A stretch of 64,000 nucleotides of DNA, taken from contig NZ_CP102664.1 of NCBI RefSeq assembly GCF_026427355.1, positions 496,001 through 560,000 of the forward strand. The letters are read 5' to 3'. This DNA is from Sphingobium sp. JS3065 (GTDB taxonomy: Bacteria > Pseudomonadota > Alphaproteobacteria > Sphingomonadales > Sphingomonadaceae). Positions 8,795 to 19,920 of this stretch are shown here, piece after piece (position 1 is the first letter of the stretch; the number at the start of each line of letters is the position of its first letter). Position numbers and translations under genes: made by a program. The notes beneath the pieces were generated by a model. The model was not told where the DNA came from, ran no database searches, and saw only the letters and a program-made list of their open reading frames with translations.

Positions 8795-9935
8795 CGAGGC
8801 GGAACAAAATGACGAGTTGAAGCGTGTGAGAGCAAGCCTCGCCGGTCGTCACCGTGATATGGAAGCCGTCCTGGAGCGGCGGTTTCACGAGATCTGCGAT
8901 CCTGCGTCGGATGTGCACTCCGCTACGCTGGAACAGCGGCTCTTGATTGGCGCCTACTTCACCGAGGAGTATTCGTTCGAGGCAGTTGCGCTGTTCAATC
9001 CGAGTATGGTCCCGCATCCCGACCAGTCAGGCGTGCCCGACGGATCGGTCCGGTTCGTGCTGTCGCTGCGGGCAGTGGGCGAGGGACATGTCTCGTCGAT
9101 CACCTTCCGCACTGGTTTGTTCGGCCCTGGCGATGAAATACAGGTCGAACCGCCCAGCGAGTTTGCGATTTCGCCGTACATAGAATTAACGCCTGGCGGA
9201 GCTCCGGATGACCCCGGCGTGCGGTTGTTCTGCCGGGATCATGAGGATCTCTCGGCTGTGGTGATCTTCCCCGTCACCTATCGGCAACGCCATGGCCTTG
9301 AGGACTTACGTCTCACACAGTTCACTGAAGATGACGGGACCACCACCTATCTCGGCACCTATACGGCCGTCGGCGGCGAATCGATCCGACAGGAGCTGTT
9401 AAGGACCACCGACTTCATAACATTCGAGCTCAACGCCTTAAGCGGGCGGTACGCGGCCACAAAGGGCATGGCACTCTTCCCGCGCAGGATTGACGGCAAC
9501 TATGCAATGCTTGGTCGCCAGGACCATGAGAACATCTGGCTGCTGCAGTCGAACCAAATCTACCATTGGGATTCGGGTAGCGCCATCATTAAGCCACGGT
9601 GGCCTTGGGAGTTCGTGCAGCTCGGCAATTGCGGCTCTCCGATTGAAATTGACGAGGGATGGCTCGTAATCACCCACGGCGTTGGGTCTGTGCGAAACTA
9701 TTGCCTGGGTGCCTGCCTTCTCGACAAGGACGACCCGGCCAAGCTCCTCGCGCGTACTACCGAGCCACTGATCGTCCCGACGTGCATGACTCGAGACGGC
9801 TATGTCCCGAATGTCGCCTACAGCTGCGGCTCACTGTTGCACGGGCGGACGCTGGTATTGCCCTATGCGGTCGCGGATTCGCTCACCACCTTTGCAACAC
9901 TATCGATCGATTGGTTGCTCAGCGTGATGGAGTAG
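8795..9935 (+). pseudogene. Glycoside hydrolase/phosphorylase family GH130, 5'-truncated
   Basis: The remaining 380 codons match the GH130 family, which cleaves or phosphorolyses beta-mannosides. Family signatures include MALFPRRIDGNYAMLGR (about residue 225), the segment VQLGNCGSPIEIDEGW and the late motif NYCLGACLLDKDDP. Family members are usually longer at the N-terminus, and here the frame begins directly at the right end of the outer IS. The missing start is not present on the other side of the element. An in-frame ATG at 8778 lies inside the IS end, so a shortened protein could still be made. Substrate is not predictable. Confidence 0.8.
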
Positions 9936-10104
9936 ATTCTCACGAGACGGTGGCCGTTCGACCGCGAAAGCCACATCACTATCTACCGGTCAGAAGCCGC
10001 CAAGGCGGTGCGCAAGATGATTTCGGACAGTGCAGCAGCGCTCGCGACCGATCATCCGGTCCTGACCGGATCAGGCAGGCAATCTCAATTGCCGAACCAC
10101 TCCG
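9936..10104. other. Intergenic remnant between GH130 and cls
   Basis: One frame stays open here and reads like a protein C-terminus (RWPFDRESHITIYRSEAAK and on to a TGA near 10123), but no start or family is recognisable. An 8-bp perfect stem (ATCCGGTC-CT-GACCGGAT, 10054-10071) sits at its end and may act as a terminator between the converging genes. Confidence 0.35.
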
Positions 10105-11540
10105 TTAGAGCAATGGGCTGACCAAGCGCGCGATATTCTCGATAATTTTTGTCGGCAGCGACCGCTGGTCCCATTCCTCCGAAACCAGGCGATCGCTCCT
10201 GGCGATAGTGGATGTTTGTTCGGCTAGAAGGCTGGCCGTTGCGACCGGATCATAGAGAATCAGGCTGGCCTCGCCGTTCAGGAGAAATGACCGGATATCG
10301 ATGTTGCTTGATCCAATGACGGCAATCTCGTCATCAATGCTGAGATGCTTGGCGTGGAGCAGGCCTTCGCGGAATAGGTGGATTGCTACGCCAGCGCGCA
10401 GAAGTTCGTCATAATAAGAACGCTGCGCGAGGCTGACGAGGGGATGATCGGTGATGCGGGACAATATGAGGTGAACCTCGACGCCGCGCAGAACAGCCGT
10501 CTGAAGCGCCTGCAGCAGCGCTTCGTCGGGAATGAAATATGGGGTTGTGATCACAATGCGGCGGTGCGCACCATGGACCAGGGCCACTAATAGCCGTTCG
10601 GCACCGGCAACCGGATAATCGGGTCCGCTGGGCAGTAACTGGGCGATAACCCCGGCCCGTCGATGATGATGCGGGAAGAGATTGGGTGTGTCCAGCACAC
10701 GCCCGGTTTCCAGGAACCAGTCGGCAACAAACACCGCCTGAAGCTCGAGTACAACCGGTCCATGGGCTCGCCAACCATCTCGCGATTGACCACCTCTGGC
10801 GCGAAATTCGCCGCGATGAGATTCTGTGAGCCGATGTAGCCGTAGCGCCCGTCAATGATAGCGATCTTGCGATGATTGCGAAGATCCGCTCGCGTCGAGC
10901 GCGGACGGAAAAAGGTGACGGGTAGCGCGCGTTCAATCTCGACGCCGCCGGATGCGAGGCGTCGGATGAGCCGACGCGCCCAAGGGCGGGAGCCGAGCGC
11001 ATCGATCAGTACCCGGCAGGCGACCCCGCGTGCGGCTGCCCGAAGCAACGCCTCGATCACCCGGTTGCCGGTGTGATCATCGGCGAAGATATAGACGAGG
11101 ACATGGACATGGTCGGAGGCCCGCTCGATGTCGGCGATCAGGCGATCGATCACACCCTCATAGTCGGCCAGAAGTTCAATGCTGTTGCTGCCGAGCGTAG
11201 GAAACTGACCAAGCTGTTCGATCAGGAGCGAGGCCGGCAAGAATCGTTCCGGTAATTGTGGCCGGCAGCAATGCTGAGATTGCGTTATCTTGTGCGTGGC
11301 GCTCGCGAGAAGCTCCTTGGCAACCGTGAACCGCTGCCTCCGCCAGCGCGGATAGGAGGGCCGACCGATCAGCAGGTAAAGAATGAGCCCAGGCAACGGC
11401 AGAAAGAAGACAAGAAGCAACCATCCACGCGCCGCATCAGGCGAACGTCGGACAGGTACGACGGCCAGCATCGTGATGCGAATTGTCCACTCGACCACTA
11501 TATAGGCGAGGGCAAATGGATCAGAGGCAATTGCGTTCAT
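10105..11540 (-). pseudogene. cls: Cardiolipin synthase (phospholipase D family), frameshifted
   Basis: Two overlapping frames together encode one PLD-family cardiolipin synthase of about 477 residues, a membrane enzyme joining phosphatidylglycerol units. The 5' frame gives two N-terminal membrane segments and the first HKD motif (HRKIAIIDG followed by YIGSQN). The 3' frame gives the second (HAKHLSIDDE, VIGSSNID). The reading frame breaks near 10785, just after NREMV; adding one base there restores the continuation WRAHGPVVLELQ. This is a 1-nt deletion or a sequencing error. If real, the product ends about 60 residues later in nonsense sequence. Confidence 0.85.
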
Positions 11541-11603
11541 GATCGGATCACAGGTCTACTGATCGATGTTTCGTGTGGCCCGGCGGTCGTCAACAAGGGA
11601 GCT

Positions 11604-14027
11604 TCAAGCCGCCGCTACAGCAACCTCGACAGGTGTTACCGGGCTGCCGCCCGTCATGCTGCTGCGGGTGATCCCCACTAGGCGGGTGCACTTCAACATC
11701 AGCGCATTGATCGCAACCAGCGCCGAACTGCCTGACATTGCGAGCGCAGCGATTTCTGGGCTGAGCAGGACCGGGTAGAGCACACCCGCGGCGAGCGGAA
11801 AAGCAATGACATTGTAGCCCACCGCCCACCACAGATTCTGGTGCATCTTGCGCAGCGTCGCTCGTGAAAGAGCGATGGCGCCAACAATGTCATAGGGATC
11901 GCTTTTCATCAGGACAACATCGGCGCTTTCCATGGCCACGTCGGTGCCGGCACCGATCGCGAAGCCAACGTCGGCCTGGGTGAGGGCGGGGGCATCATTG
12001 ACGCCGTCACCGACCATGCCGACGCGCTGGCCTTGCGCCTGTAGTTCCTTGACCTTGTCGGCTTTCTGGCCGGGCAGCACATCGGCAAGCACGATATCGA
12101 TCCCGAGTTCGTCGGCGATACGCTTGGCGGTGCCGGCATTGTCGCCGGTGAGCATCGCGACCTTGACCCCGCGATCGCGCAGCGCCGCGACGGTAGCCTT
12201 GGCAGTTGGACGTGCCGCATCCGCGATTGCGATCAATCCCATAATTTCGCCGCCGCGCGCCACATGAACGACCGTACGACCCGCACCTTTCAGTCGCTCG
12301 GCGGGTTCGGTGAGTTCGCCCAACGCAATCTTCTCGTCCTCCATCACACGCCGGTTTCCGAGCACGACCGTTGCGCCTTCGACTTCGGCGGTAGCACCCT
12401 TACCTTCGCGATTGGCAAAGTCGCGGGCGTCGGGCAGCACGATGCCGGCTGCCTTTTCAAGGATCGCGACCGCGAGCGGGTGCTCCGAATTGCGCTCTAC
12501 TGCACCTGCCATGCGCAGCACTTCATCCTCGGCGTACCCTTCTGCCGTGACGACCTCGACTACCTTGGGCTGGCCCATCGTAAGCGTTCCGGTCTTGTCG
12601 AAGACGATCACGTCGAGCTTGGTCGCGTCCTCGAGCGCGGCAGCATTCTTGAACAATATACCGTTCATGGCGCCAAGACCTGTGCCAACCATGATGGCCA
12701 TTGGCGTGGCGAGGCCGAGCGCGTCGGGGCAGGCGATCACGAACACGGTGATCGTCAGCGTAAGCGCAAACAGCAATGTGCTTCCCAATACCCAATACCA
12801 GACGGCAAAGGTCGCTAGCCCGAATACGATTGCGGCGAGCACGAGCCATTGTGCGGCTCTATCCGCGAGCAACTGGGCCGGTGCCTTGGAGTTCTGGGCT
12901 TCCTGGACGAGCTTGACGATCTGAGCGAGCGCCGTCTCAGAACCGACCTTGGTCGCACGGTAGCGGAAGCTGCCGCTGCGATTAATCGTGGCGCCGATGA
13001 CGGCATCGCCGGGCGCCTTTGACACCGGCATCGATTCCCCCGTCAGCATCGACTCATCGACTTCCGACTTGCCCTCGAGAATCTCGCCATCGACCGGGAT
13101 CTTGTTGCCAGGCCGGATCAGCACGACATCGCCGGCCAATACCTCCGCAGTCGGTAACTCAACTTCCTTGCCGTCACGCAACACCGTTGCCATCGGGGGG
13201 GCCAGATCCATCAGCGCGCGGATCGCCGCCGAGGCTCCCGCGCGGGCGCGCATCTCGAGCCAGTGCCCCAGCAGAATGAAGACGAGCAGGACCGCTGAGG
13301 CTTCGAAGAATTGCTGCCCCTTGAACAAAAAAGTCGACCCGACGCTGAACAAATAGCCGGTGCCGACACTCAGCAACACCAGCACAGCCATGTTGAGGAT
13401 GCCGTTGCGCAGAGCCCGGATTGCCGCCACCACAAAGGGCCAGACCGGGTAGAGGATCGCCGCGCTCGCGAGCAAGAACAGAGTGACGTCGAGACTGAGT
13501 CCGAACATTGGCCTCAACAGCGGGCGGTCCAGGCCCATCGGCGAAAGCGCGAATATTGGCAGGGTGAAAATAAGGCTGATGATGAACCGATTGCGCATGT
13601 CGCGCGCCATCGCCGCCATGTCCATTCCGGCGCCATGACCCATTTCGTGCGCCACCGCGTCATGAACGGGTTCCAGCCGCGCGGTTCCAGCGGCCGCTTT
13701 TGGTGCGGACTCCACGTGAGCCTCATGACTGTGATGCGCAGAGCTCGACCCGTTGCGGCTGATCTGACCGTCGGGATCGACCGTTGCGTCTCGCACACAC
13801 ACGTGCCGGGGAACCAGCCGACCGCCGCAATGAAAGCCGCAATTGTTGATTTCTTCGCGCAAATCGGCGGCGCTAGTCACTTTCTCGTCGAAAACCACTG
13901 TCACGCCTTCGGAGGCCGGATTGGCCACTGCGCTCGACACTCCCTGAAGTTTCAGCAGCTGTTTCTCGACAGCAAGATGGTCAAGGGCTTGGAACAATCC
14001 GAGGGTTTCGAGCGTGATGGTTTGCAT
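11604..14027 (-). CDS. Heavy-metal P1B-type ATPase with an unusual CPD motif
   Basis: This 807-residue membrane pump uses ATP to expel a soft metal ion, most likely copper or silver. The N-terminus has an HMA-like fold (about residues 1-70) with no CxxC, then a His-rich stretch (HHSHEAH) and [11 protein letters not shown] before the first helix. The actuator motif TGES is near residue 330, the phosphorylated Asp is D477 (DKTGTLT), and [10 protein letters not shown] is intact. The transmembrane metal motif reads C433-P-D435 instead of the usual CPC, so metal choice may differ. It stands alone, with an unassigned leftward gene upstream. Confidence 0.9.
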   Translation of the reverse strand: MQTITLETLGLFQALDHLAVEKQLLKLQGVSSAVANPASEGVTVVFDEKVTSAADLREEINNCGFHCGGRLVPRHVCVRDATVDPDGQISRNGSSSAHHSHEAHVESAPKAAAGTARLEPVHDAVAHEMGHGAGMDMAAMARDMRNRFIISLIFTLPIFALSPMGLDRPLLRPMFGLSLDVTLFLLASAAILYPVWPFVVAAIRALRNGILNMAVLVLLSVGTGYLFSVGSTFLFKGQQFFEASAVLLVFILLGHWLEMRARAGASAAIRALMDLAPPMATVLRDGKEVELPTAEVLAGDVVLIRPGNKIPVDGEILEGKSEVDESMLTGESMPVSKAPGDAVIGATINRSGSFRYRATKVGSETALAQIVKLVQEAQNSKAPAQLLADRAAQWLVLAAIVFGLATFAVWYWVLGSTLLFALTLTITVFVIACPDALGLATPMAIMVGTGLGAMNGILFKNAAALEDATKLDVIVFDKTGTLTMGQPKVVEVVTAEGYAEDEVLRMAGAVERNSEHPLAVAILEKAAGIVLPDARDFANREGKGATAEVEGATVVLGNRRVMEDEKIALGELTEPAERLKGAGRTVVHVARGGEIMGLIAIADAARPTAKATVAALRDRGVKVAMLTGDNAGTAKRIADELGIDIVLADVLPGQKADKVKELQAQGQRVGMVGDGVNDAPALTQADVGFAIGAGTDVAMESADVVLMKSDPYDIVGAIALSRATLRKMHQNLWWAVGYNVIAFPLAAGVLYPVLLSPEIAALAMSGSSALVAINALMLKCTRLVGITRSSMTGGSPVTPVEVAVAAA

Positions 14028-14097
14028 GGCAGGCCTCCGTTATTGCGTTGAGTGTCGCCAGCGGGAATCAATTCCAAGCGCATGGCCGCCGCATATC

Positions 14098-15474
14098 TCA
14101 GCTCATTCTAATCGTTGATCCCGGTGTGGATGGTTGACGGACCTGCCCGCAAGCTTGCTCCAGGCAAGATACAGGGCCGGTCACTTCCAGTACGGGGGCA
14201 AAGCCGCCCCCTGCAGTCCGCATGTTGGTGGTTTGGCCTTTATATAGCCGTGCTGCGGCGAGCAGCAGCTCTCCAGCATAAGTGTATAGTCGGATGTCAG
14301 TCTTGAGAGCGATGCTTTCGCCCGCCAGGGTTGCATTGCGTGCAGTGGGCGCGGCGAATGCCTGCGCGACATATTCGCCGCTGACGATCTCATCCCACAC
14401 CCGGCGCGTGAGCTTGTCACCTCGATACGCCGCTTTGCTGCCGTGACCGCGAGCCGGCTTGAAAAACAGGTCCCGACGCTCGCGCCAGAGATCCCCGCTA
14501 TTAGCGGCCGTGACGACAGCGGTCCGCGGCAGGCCGCTACGCAGAACGGCTCGTCGTGCGGCTGAAAGCCCCCACTTCTCCAGCCGTGCATCTTCTGACA
14601 GCAGCGCAAGGTTGCGCTTGTCTGCGAACAGCGCGTGCACGTGGGGCGACGGCGTCAGGACGACTGCGTCCTGAAGGTACGCGGCCTGGAGTGCGGCATG
14701 TCGCGGCTCCTCAAGTGAGAAGTCGACAAGGCGGTTGTAGACAAGGTCGACCGTACGCCCGTTAGCTGTGAGTTTCTGTCCGTCGAATCCTAATTCTGAG
14801 GGATCAACGATCACTGCAGGGATGCCCTGTCCTTCCAGCATCTCCTTCGCCAGCTGGAACTCCGGGTATAAATGCTGCTGCTCGGGCAGGTCATCGACAA
14901 TTGCGATCAGCGCCGGCTGGCCGCTGCCCCGCTGCAGCTGCCATTCGGCTGCAAACATGCGAGTCACGCGTTCGGCAAAGTCACTTTCGGTTAGGGGGCG
15001 GACCTGGAACTCTGCCTCCGGACAGCAGGCGTGCTGCGCCCCCGCCAGAAACGCATTGAGGAAGGCCCCGCCAGCGTTTGTGTTCACCTCAATAAGTTTC
15101 GGACCGTCGGGAGCGAGGTGAAAGTCATAGCCCATGAATGCCCCAACCGGCCCGAAGTTCAGCCTGGCAGTAGGTGGTGCATAGGCTAAGGCTGCCGCAC
15201 GATAGGCCGGCAATTGTGCTGCCCCCTCAACGGCATCGACTATCAGCATCATTTTGGCCAGCATGGCAGATGGCACGAACACGGGAACACTTGAAAACAG
15301 CGTCGGATGCGACGCACTCAGCCGCTCCGCAAAACCCTCTATCCGGACCGCTCTGTCCAGGGCTTTTCCCAACTCCTTGCGGTCGAGCGAGATGCAGAAG
15401 CAACCCAAGTTAAGCTGCTCTGCCACTGCATCCGTAGCAGCCAGCAAGCCGTTTGGGGGTGCAGTGGCCGACAC
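14098..15474 (-). CDS. Unassigned protein with ATP-grasp-like features
   Basis: This protein is about 458 residues and I cannot name it. Two segments suggest an ATP-grasp ligase fold: KLIEVNTNAGGAFLN in the first half and the Gly-rich stretch FFKPARGHGSKAAYRG near residue 335, followed by a basic patch. The GTG at 15474 is the likely start because AAAGGA lies just upstream; a TTG seven codons earlier is possible. There is no signal peptide or membrane segment. It lies between the CPD-type ATPase and the phosphatase/phosphoketolase group, all leftward, which suggests a role in the same stress response. A glutathionylspermidine-synthase-like or peptide ligase is possible. Confidence 0.6.
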   Translation of the reverse strand: MSATAPPNGLLAATDAVAEQLNLGCFCISLDRKELGKALDRAVRIEGFAERLSASHPTLFSSVPVFVPSAMLAKMMLIVDAVEGAAQLPAYRAAALAYAPPTARLNFGPVGAFMGYDFHLAPDGPKLIEVNTNAGGAFLNAFLAGAQHACCPEAEFQVRPLTESDFAERVTRMFAAEWQLQRGSGQPALIAIVDDLPEQQHLYPEFQLAKEMLEGQGIPAVIVDPSELGFDGQKLTANGRTVDLVYNRLVDFSLEEPRHAALQAAYLQDAVVLTPSPHVHALFADKRNLALLSEDARLEKWGLSAARRAVLRSGLPRTAVVTAANSGDLWRERRDLFFKPARGHGSKAAYRGDKLTRRVWDEIVSGEYVAQAFAAPTARNATLAGESIALKTDIRLYTYAGELLLAAARLYKGQTTNMRTAGGGFAPVLEVTGPVSCLEQACGQVRQPSTPGSTIRMS

Positions 15475-15699
15475 CTCATTCCTTTCTGGGATCAATTTTT
15501 GGCAGCATGAACGCTTAACCTAAGCAGATGAAGCAAATTCGGCTGGTGTTGGCGTCATCATGAATGCGCTGCTGACAAGCGGGTTATTGAAAATGTCTCT
15601 CGAAGCCGTATAGTCATCAGGTCGGCGAATTCCTTGACCTAGCCGGTATGAGTTCGAAAATCGTTTGTTTCATCTCTTGCGCATGCTCGAAGATCGAAA

Positions 15700-16311
15700 T
15701 TATTTCGTTTGTTGTACCGTGTCGACATGGCGGGCGTCATTCCAAAGACGAATGACCGGCTCACCCAGATCGTGATGATAGCCAAGAATACTGAGTGATG
15801 CCGTCGTGAGAAAGAAGTGGCGGGCATTAGCCGCCGGCAGGCCGAGCCAACGTGCGGTGAGAACGCGCATGATGTCGCGATGTGCGAATATGAGAACATT
15901 GCCCCTCTGCGTCCGGATCCGATCGATCACACGCTCCGCGCGCGCGCTCACAGCTTGCAGCGTTTCTCCTTTAGGGCAGCCATCCTCGAGCAAACGCCAA
16001 CCGGGCCGCTCGGCCTGGATCTCCGCCGTGCGCCGACCTTCGTACGTACCGTAGTCCCATTCCATCAGATCGGGATCGGGCTGTGCGCGATCGCCGAAGC
16101 CCGCCAATTCTGCCGTTCGCTGCGCGCGCTGCAACGGGCTGGTGAGCACCTGGACGAAGCTCAGGCCCTGCAACACAGCACCCATCTCTTGCGCATCGTG
16201 CTCGCCCCGATCGGTCAGCGGAATATCCGTGCGGCCGGTCGCCTGCCTGCTCAGGCTCCAGGCGGTCTCACCATGCCTGGCAAGATAGACCTCGGGAAGG
16301 ATGTCGCTCAT
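15700..16311 (-). CDS. Histidine phosphatase family protein
   Basis: This is a 203-residue phosphatase of the phosphoglycerate-mutase-like superfamily. The catalytic histidine lies in ARHGETAW near residue 11, with a second His in FAHRDIMR near residue 150 and the acid/base Glu in [12 protein letters not shown] start it at 16311, where its ATG overlaps the phosphoketolase stop as ATGA; an upstream in-frame ATG at 16359 would lie inside that gene. Coupling to phosphoketolase suggests it acts on a sugar phosphate from that pathway, but the substrate cannot be predicted from sequence. Confidence 0.88.
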   Translation of the reverse strand: MSDILPEVYLARHGETAWSLSRQATGRTDIPLTDRGEHDAQEMGAVLQGLSFVQVLTSPLQRAQRTAELAGFGDRAQPDPDLMEWDYGTYEGRRTAEIQAERPGWRLLEDGCPKGETLQAVSARAERVIDRIRTQRGNVLIFAHRDIMRVLTARWLGLPAANARHFFLTTASLSILGYHHDLGEPVIRLWNDARHVDTVQQTK

Positions 16312-18692
16312 GTGGGCTGGGCGCTCTTGGCTCCCGCACCATTCGCTCCCCATTTCCAATTAAGAATCTCTGGCATGTCCTCGCCGTGTTGCCGGATGTA
16401 GTGCTGGTGTTCGAGGAGTTTGTCGCGGATGAATTGGGCGAGGTAGCCGGCGCTGGGACCCAATTCCGGCACGCGATCGATAACGTCCTTGGCCAGATGG
16501 AAACGGTCGAGTCCGTTAAGTACCGCCATGTCGAAAGGTGTCGTCGTCGTGCCCTCTTCCTTGAAGCCATGGACGTGCAGATTGTGGTGGTTGGTTCGAC
16601 GATACATCAGCTTATGAATCAGAGAGGGATACCCGTGGTGGGCGAAGATGATCGGTTTGTCCGTGGTGAACAGGATATCGAAATCCTCGTCACGAAGGCC
16701 GTGGGGATGCACACTCTGGGGGTACAGAGCCATCAGATCCACGACGTTGATGACGCGAATCTTGAGCGCCGGGAAATGTTGTCTTAGCAACTCCACCGCA
16801 GCCAGCGTCTCCATGGTCGGCACATCCCCGGCGCAGGCCATCACCACATCAGGCTCGCCGCCCTCGTCGCTGCTCGCCCATTCCCAGATGCCCAACCCTG
16901 CGGTGCAGTGTTTGATGGCAGCGTCCATATCGAGCCATTGCGGCGACGGCTGCTTGCCGGCGACGATGACGTTCACATAATTGCGGCTGCGCAGGCAGTG
17001 GTCCGTCACGGAAAGCAGGGTATTGGCGTCGGGCGGCAGATAGACGCGGATGACCTCCGGCTTCTTGCTCATGACGTGGTCAATGAAGCCAGGGTCTTGA
17101 TGGCTGAAGCCGTTGTGATCCTGCCGCCATACGTGTGATGAAAGCAGGTAATTCAGAGACGCAATCGGCCGTCGCCATGGAACGTGGTTCGCAACGTCGA
17201 GCCACTTGGCATGCTGGTTGAACATCGAATCTATGATGTGGATGAAGGCTTCGTAGCACGAAAAAAAGCCATGCCGTCCTGTGAGCAGGTAGCCTTCGAG
17301 CCATCCTTCACACTGATGCTCGCTCAATACTTCCATCACCCGGCCATCGGGCGCGACGTGGTCGTCGCCCGGAACGATTTCGGCGGTCGAGCAGCGGCTC
17401 GTCACCTCGAACACTGCGCCCCAGCGGTTTGACGCGGTCTCATCTGGACTGAAAACTCGGAAAGTTTCCGGATTCATTTTCACCACGTCGCGGATCAGTT
17501 CACCCTGGACGCGCGTGGACTCGGCACTCACGCTGCCCGGCTTCGGTATCTTCACGGCGTAATTGCGGAAATCTGGCAGCTGCAAGTCGCTCAACAGGAG
17601 ACCGCCGTTGGCATGCGGGTTGGCTCCCATCCGGCGGGTGCCGCTCGGAGCCAGTTGGGCCAGTTCGGGACGGAGCCTGCCCGTCTCGTCGAACAATTCG
17701 TGCGGGCGATAGCTCTCTAGCCACTCTTCCAGGATCTTCACATGGCCGGGGTGGCTCATGTCGCCCATCGGCACTTGGTGCGAACGATAGGTCCCCTCGG
17801 TCGGTTTGCCATCGACTTCCTTCGGACCCGTCCAGCCTTTCGGTGAGCGCAGGATGATCATGGGCCAGAGCGGGCGCTGTTTGAATCCGTTAGCGCGGGC
17901 CTCGCATTGGATGCCCTTGATGCTTGCGATCGCGGTGTCGAGCGTCGCAGCCATGAGCTGGTGCATCTCCATCGGGTCGTCGCCCTCGACGAAGTATGGC
18001 GTGTAGCCGTAGCCGCGGAACAGGGATTCGAGCTCGTCACGAGGAATGCGGGCAAGCACGGTGGGGCCGGCAATCTTGTAGCCGTTGAGATGCAGAATAG
18101 GCAGGACCGCGCCGTCCCGCACCGGATTGAGGAATTTGTTCGAGTGCCAGCTGGTGGCGAGCGGGCCGGTTTCGGCTTCGCCATCGCCCACCACACACGC
18201 CACAAGAAGGTCAGGATTGTCGAACGCGGCGCCGTAGGCGTGTGCCAGGGAATAGCCGAGTTCACCACCTTCATGGATGGAGCCAGGGGTTTCCGGCGCC
18301 ACGTGACTCGGAATGCCTCCGGGGAAGGAAAACTGGGTGAACAGCTTCTTCATTCCCTGTTCGTCTTGCGAGATGTCCGGGTAGAATTCGCTGTAGGTGC
18401 CCTCCAGATAGGTGTTCGCGACCAGCCCCGGGCCGCCGTGTCCCGGTCCAGTGACGTAAAGCACATTCAGGTCGTGCTCGTTGATGATGCGATTCAAATG
18501 AACGTAGATGAAGTTCAACCCAGGAGTGGTGCCCCAGTGACCAAGCAGCCGGGGCTTCACGTGATCGAGCGTCAAGGGGGTCTTCAGCAATGGGTTGTCG
18601 TACAAATAGATCTGTCCGACGGAGAGGTAGTTGGCCGCACGCCAATAGGCGTTCATATTTGCGACGAGTTCCGACGACAGGGGTTTGTTCAT
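16308..18692 (-). CDS. xfp: Phosphoketolase
   Basis: This 794-residue thiamine-diphosphate enzyme splits xylulose-5-phosphate (and often fructose-6-phosphate) with phosphate to give acetyl-phosphate. Family features include [10 protein letters not shown] near residue 52, [17 protein letters not shown], the diphosphate-binding stretch [20 protein letters not shown], and the C-terminal [10 protein letters not shown]. Length is normal for the family. The start follows acetate kinase by only 4 bases, and the stop overlaps the phosphatase start. Acetyl-phosphate made here would feed AckA to yield ATP, so this is a compact phosphoketolase-acetate shunt. Confidence 0.96.
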   Translation of the reverse strand: MNKPLSSELVANMNAYWRAANYLSVGQIYLYDNPLLKTPLTLDHVKPRLLGHWGTTPGLNFIYVHLNRIINEHDLNVLYVTGPGHGGPGLVANTYLEGTYSEFYPDISQDEQGMKKLFTQFSFPGGIPSHVAPETPGSIHEGGELGYSLAHAYGAAFDNPDLLVACVVGDGEAETGPLATSWHSNKFLNPVRDGAVLPILHLNGYKIAGPTVLARIPRDELESLFRGYGYTPYFVEGDDPMEMHQLMAATLDTAIASIKGIQCEARANGFKQRPLWPMIILRSPKGWTGPKEVDGKPTEGTYRSHQVPMGDMSHPGHVKILEEWLESYRPHELFDETGRLRPELAQLAPSGTRRMGANPHANGGLLLSDLQLPDFRNYAVKIPKPGSVSAESTRVQGELIRDVVKMNPETFRVFSPDETASNRWGAVFEVTSRCSTAEIVPGDDHVAPDGRVMEVLSEHQCEGWLEGYLLTGRHGFFSCYEAFIHIIDSMFNQHAKWLDVANHVPWRRPIASLNYLLSSHVWRQDHNGFSHQDPGFIDHVMSKKPEVIRVYLPPDANTLLSVTDHCLRSRNYVNVIVAGKQPSPQWLDMDAAIKHCTAGLGIWEWASSDEGGEPDVVMACAGDVPTMETLAAVELLRQHFPALKIRVINVVDLMALYPQSVHPHGLRDEDFDILFTTDKPIIFAHHGYPSLIHKLMYRRTNHHNLHVHGFKEEGTTTTPFDMAVLNGLDRFHLAKDVIDRVPELGPSAGYLAQFIRDKLLEHQHYIRQHGEDMPEILNWKWGANGAGAKSAQPT

Positions 18693-18696
18693 GGAC

Positions 18697-19920
18697 CTAT
18701 TCCTCGGATTGAGAGATGCGGCTTGGATCGGTGCCGGAAAGCATTCGGAAGACCGCTTTTGCTATGATTACGTCTTCGTCTGTCCGAATCAGGCGCACTT
18801 CGACCTGGCTTGAAGCGGCTGAGATAACCGCCTCTCCGGCTGCGTTCCGGATCTCATCAAACTGGACGCCGAGATAGTCGAGACCATCACAAATGCGTGC
18901 GCGGATTGCGGGGGCGTTCTCGCCGATGCCACCCGCAAAGATGAGCGTGTCCAGTCCGCCGAGCGCGGCGGTAAAGGCTCCGATCCACTTCTTTACCTGG
19001 TAGCAGAACAGCGCAATGGCTTCGGCAGCCCGAACATCGCTCGCCTCGAGGCCTAACAAATCCCGCAGGTCGGAGCTCGTTTCCGAAACGCCTAGCAACC
19101 CCGACTCATGGTTGATCATTCTGTGAAACTGCTGCGCGGTTACTTGTTCGGTTTGCGCCAGGTACCAGACCAGACCAGGATCCAGATCGCCGGAACGCGT
19201 GCTCATGGGTACGCCTGCCGCTGGGGTAAAGCCCATGCTGGTGTCAACGCTCTTGCCGCTGCGGACCGCTGCAAGGCTCGACCCATTTCCGAGATGACAC
19301 AGGATCACCCGCCCTTCGGCAGCCTGGGCGCCTGCCACGCGTGCGAGCTCTCCCATAAGAAACTCATAGGACAGGCCGTGAAAGCCGTAGCGCTCGACGC
19401 CCTTGTTTGCGAAGCGCCTTGGAATGGGAAGTATCTTGGCAACACGCGGCATATCCCGGTGAAACGACGTGTCGAAACACACCACCTGCGGCAGGCCCGG
19501 TATCCGCTCATGGATCATTTCAATTAGACCGATCTCGGCAGGCAGATGCTCCGGGGCATAGGCGCTGATACGGTGCATCTCGCCCAGCAGTTCCTGCGTG
19601 ACGCGATGCGGCTCGCGGTAACTGCCGCCGCCGTTGACTACGCGATGGCCCACCGCCGTGATCGACGCGAGACCCACCTGCTTGTCCAGCCAGTCGAGCA
19701 GAAAATTGGCCGCCGACCGGTGATCGAGGTCACCGATGCCCCGATCGTCCTGACGCTTCCCGGCGGGTTCATCGAAACCGAAGGTGGTTCCACGCAGGCC
19801 GATGCGGTCGACTTTGCCATGTAGTCCACGCTTTGGCGGGTCGTCCATCTGATACAAGGCGAACTTGATACTCGACGAGCCGACGTTGATCGTCAGGACA
19901 TGATGAGACAAGTCGGTCAC
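18697..19920 (-). CDS. ackA: Acetate kinase
   Basis: This 407-residue cytosolic kinase converts acetyl-phosphate and ADP to acetate and ATP (reversible). Clear signatures are [12 protein letters not shown] near the N-terminus, GHRVVNGGG, the active-site region [11 protein letters not shown], and [13 protein letters not shown] near residue 325. Its ATG overlaps the stop of the copper ATPase upstream (ATGA), and phosphoketolase starts 4 bases after its end, so the three are co-translated. This links acetyl-phosphate energy recovery to metal export. Confidence 0.96.
   Translation of the reverse strand: MTDLSHHVLTINVGSSSIKFALYQMDDPPKRGLHGKVDRIGLRGTTFGFDEPAGKRQDDRGIGDLDHRSAANFLLDWLDKQVGLASITAVGHRVVNGGGSYREPHRVTQELLGEMHRISAYAPEHLPAEIGLIEMIHERIPGLPQVVCFDTSFHRDMPRVAKILPIPRRFANKGVERYGFHGLSYEFLMGELARVAGAQAAEGRVILCHLGNGSSLAAVRSGKSVDTSMGFTPAAGVPMSTRSGDLDPGLVWYLAQTEQVTAQQFHRMINHESGLLGVSETSSDLRDLLGLEASDVRAAEAIALFCYQVKKWIGAFTAALGGLDTLIFAGGIGENAPAIRARICDGLDYLGVQFDEIRNAAGEAVISAASSQVEVRLIRTDEDVIIAKAVFRMLSGTDPSRISQSEE

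Noticed and set aside
14028..14097. CueR/MerR-type promoter before the CPD ATPase
   Set aside because: A short inverted piece (GGAATTGATTCC) is present, but spacing and half-sites do not convincingly fit a MerR-family site.
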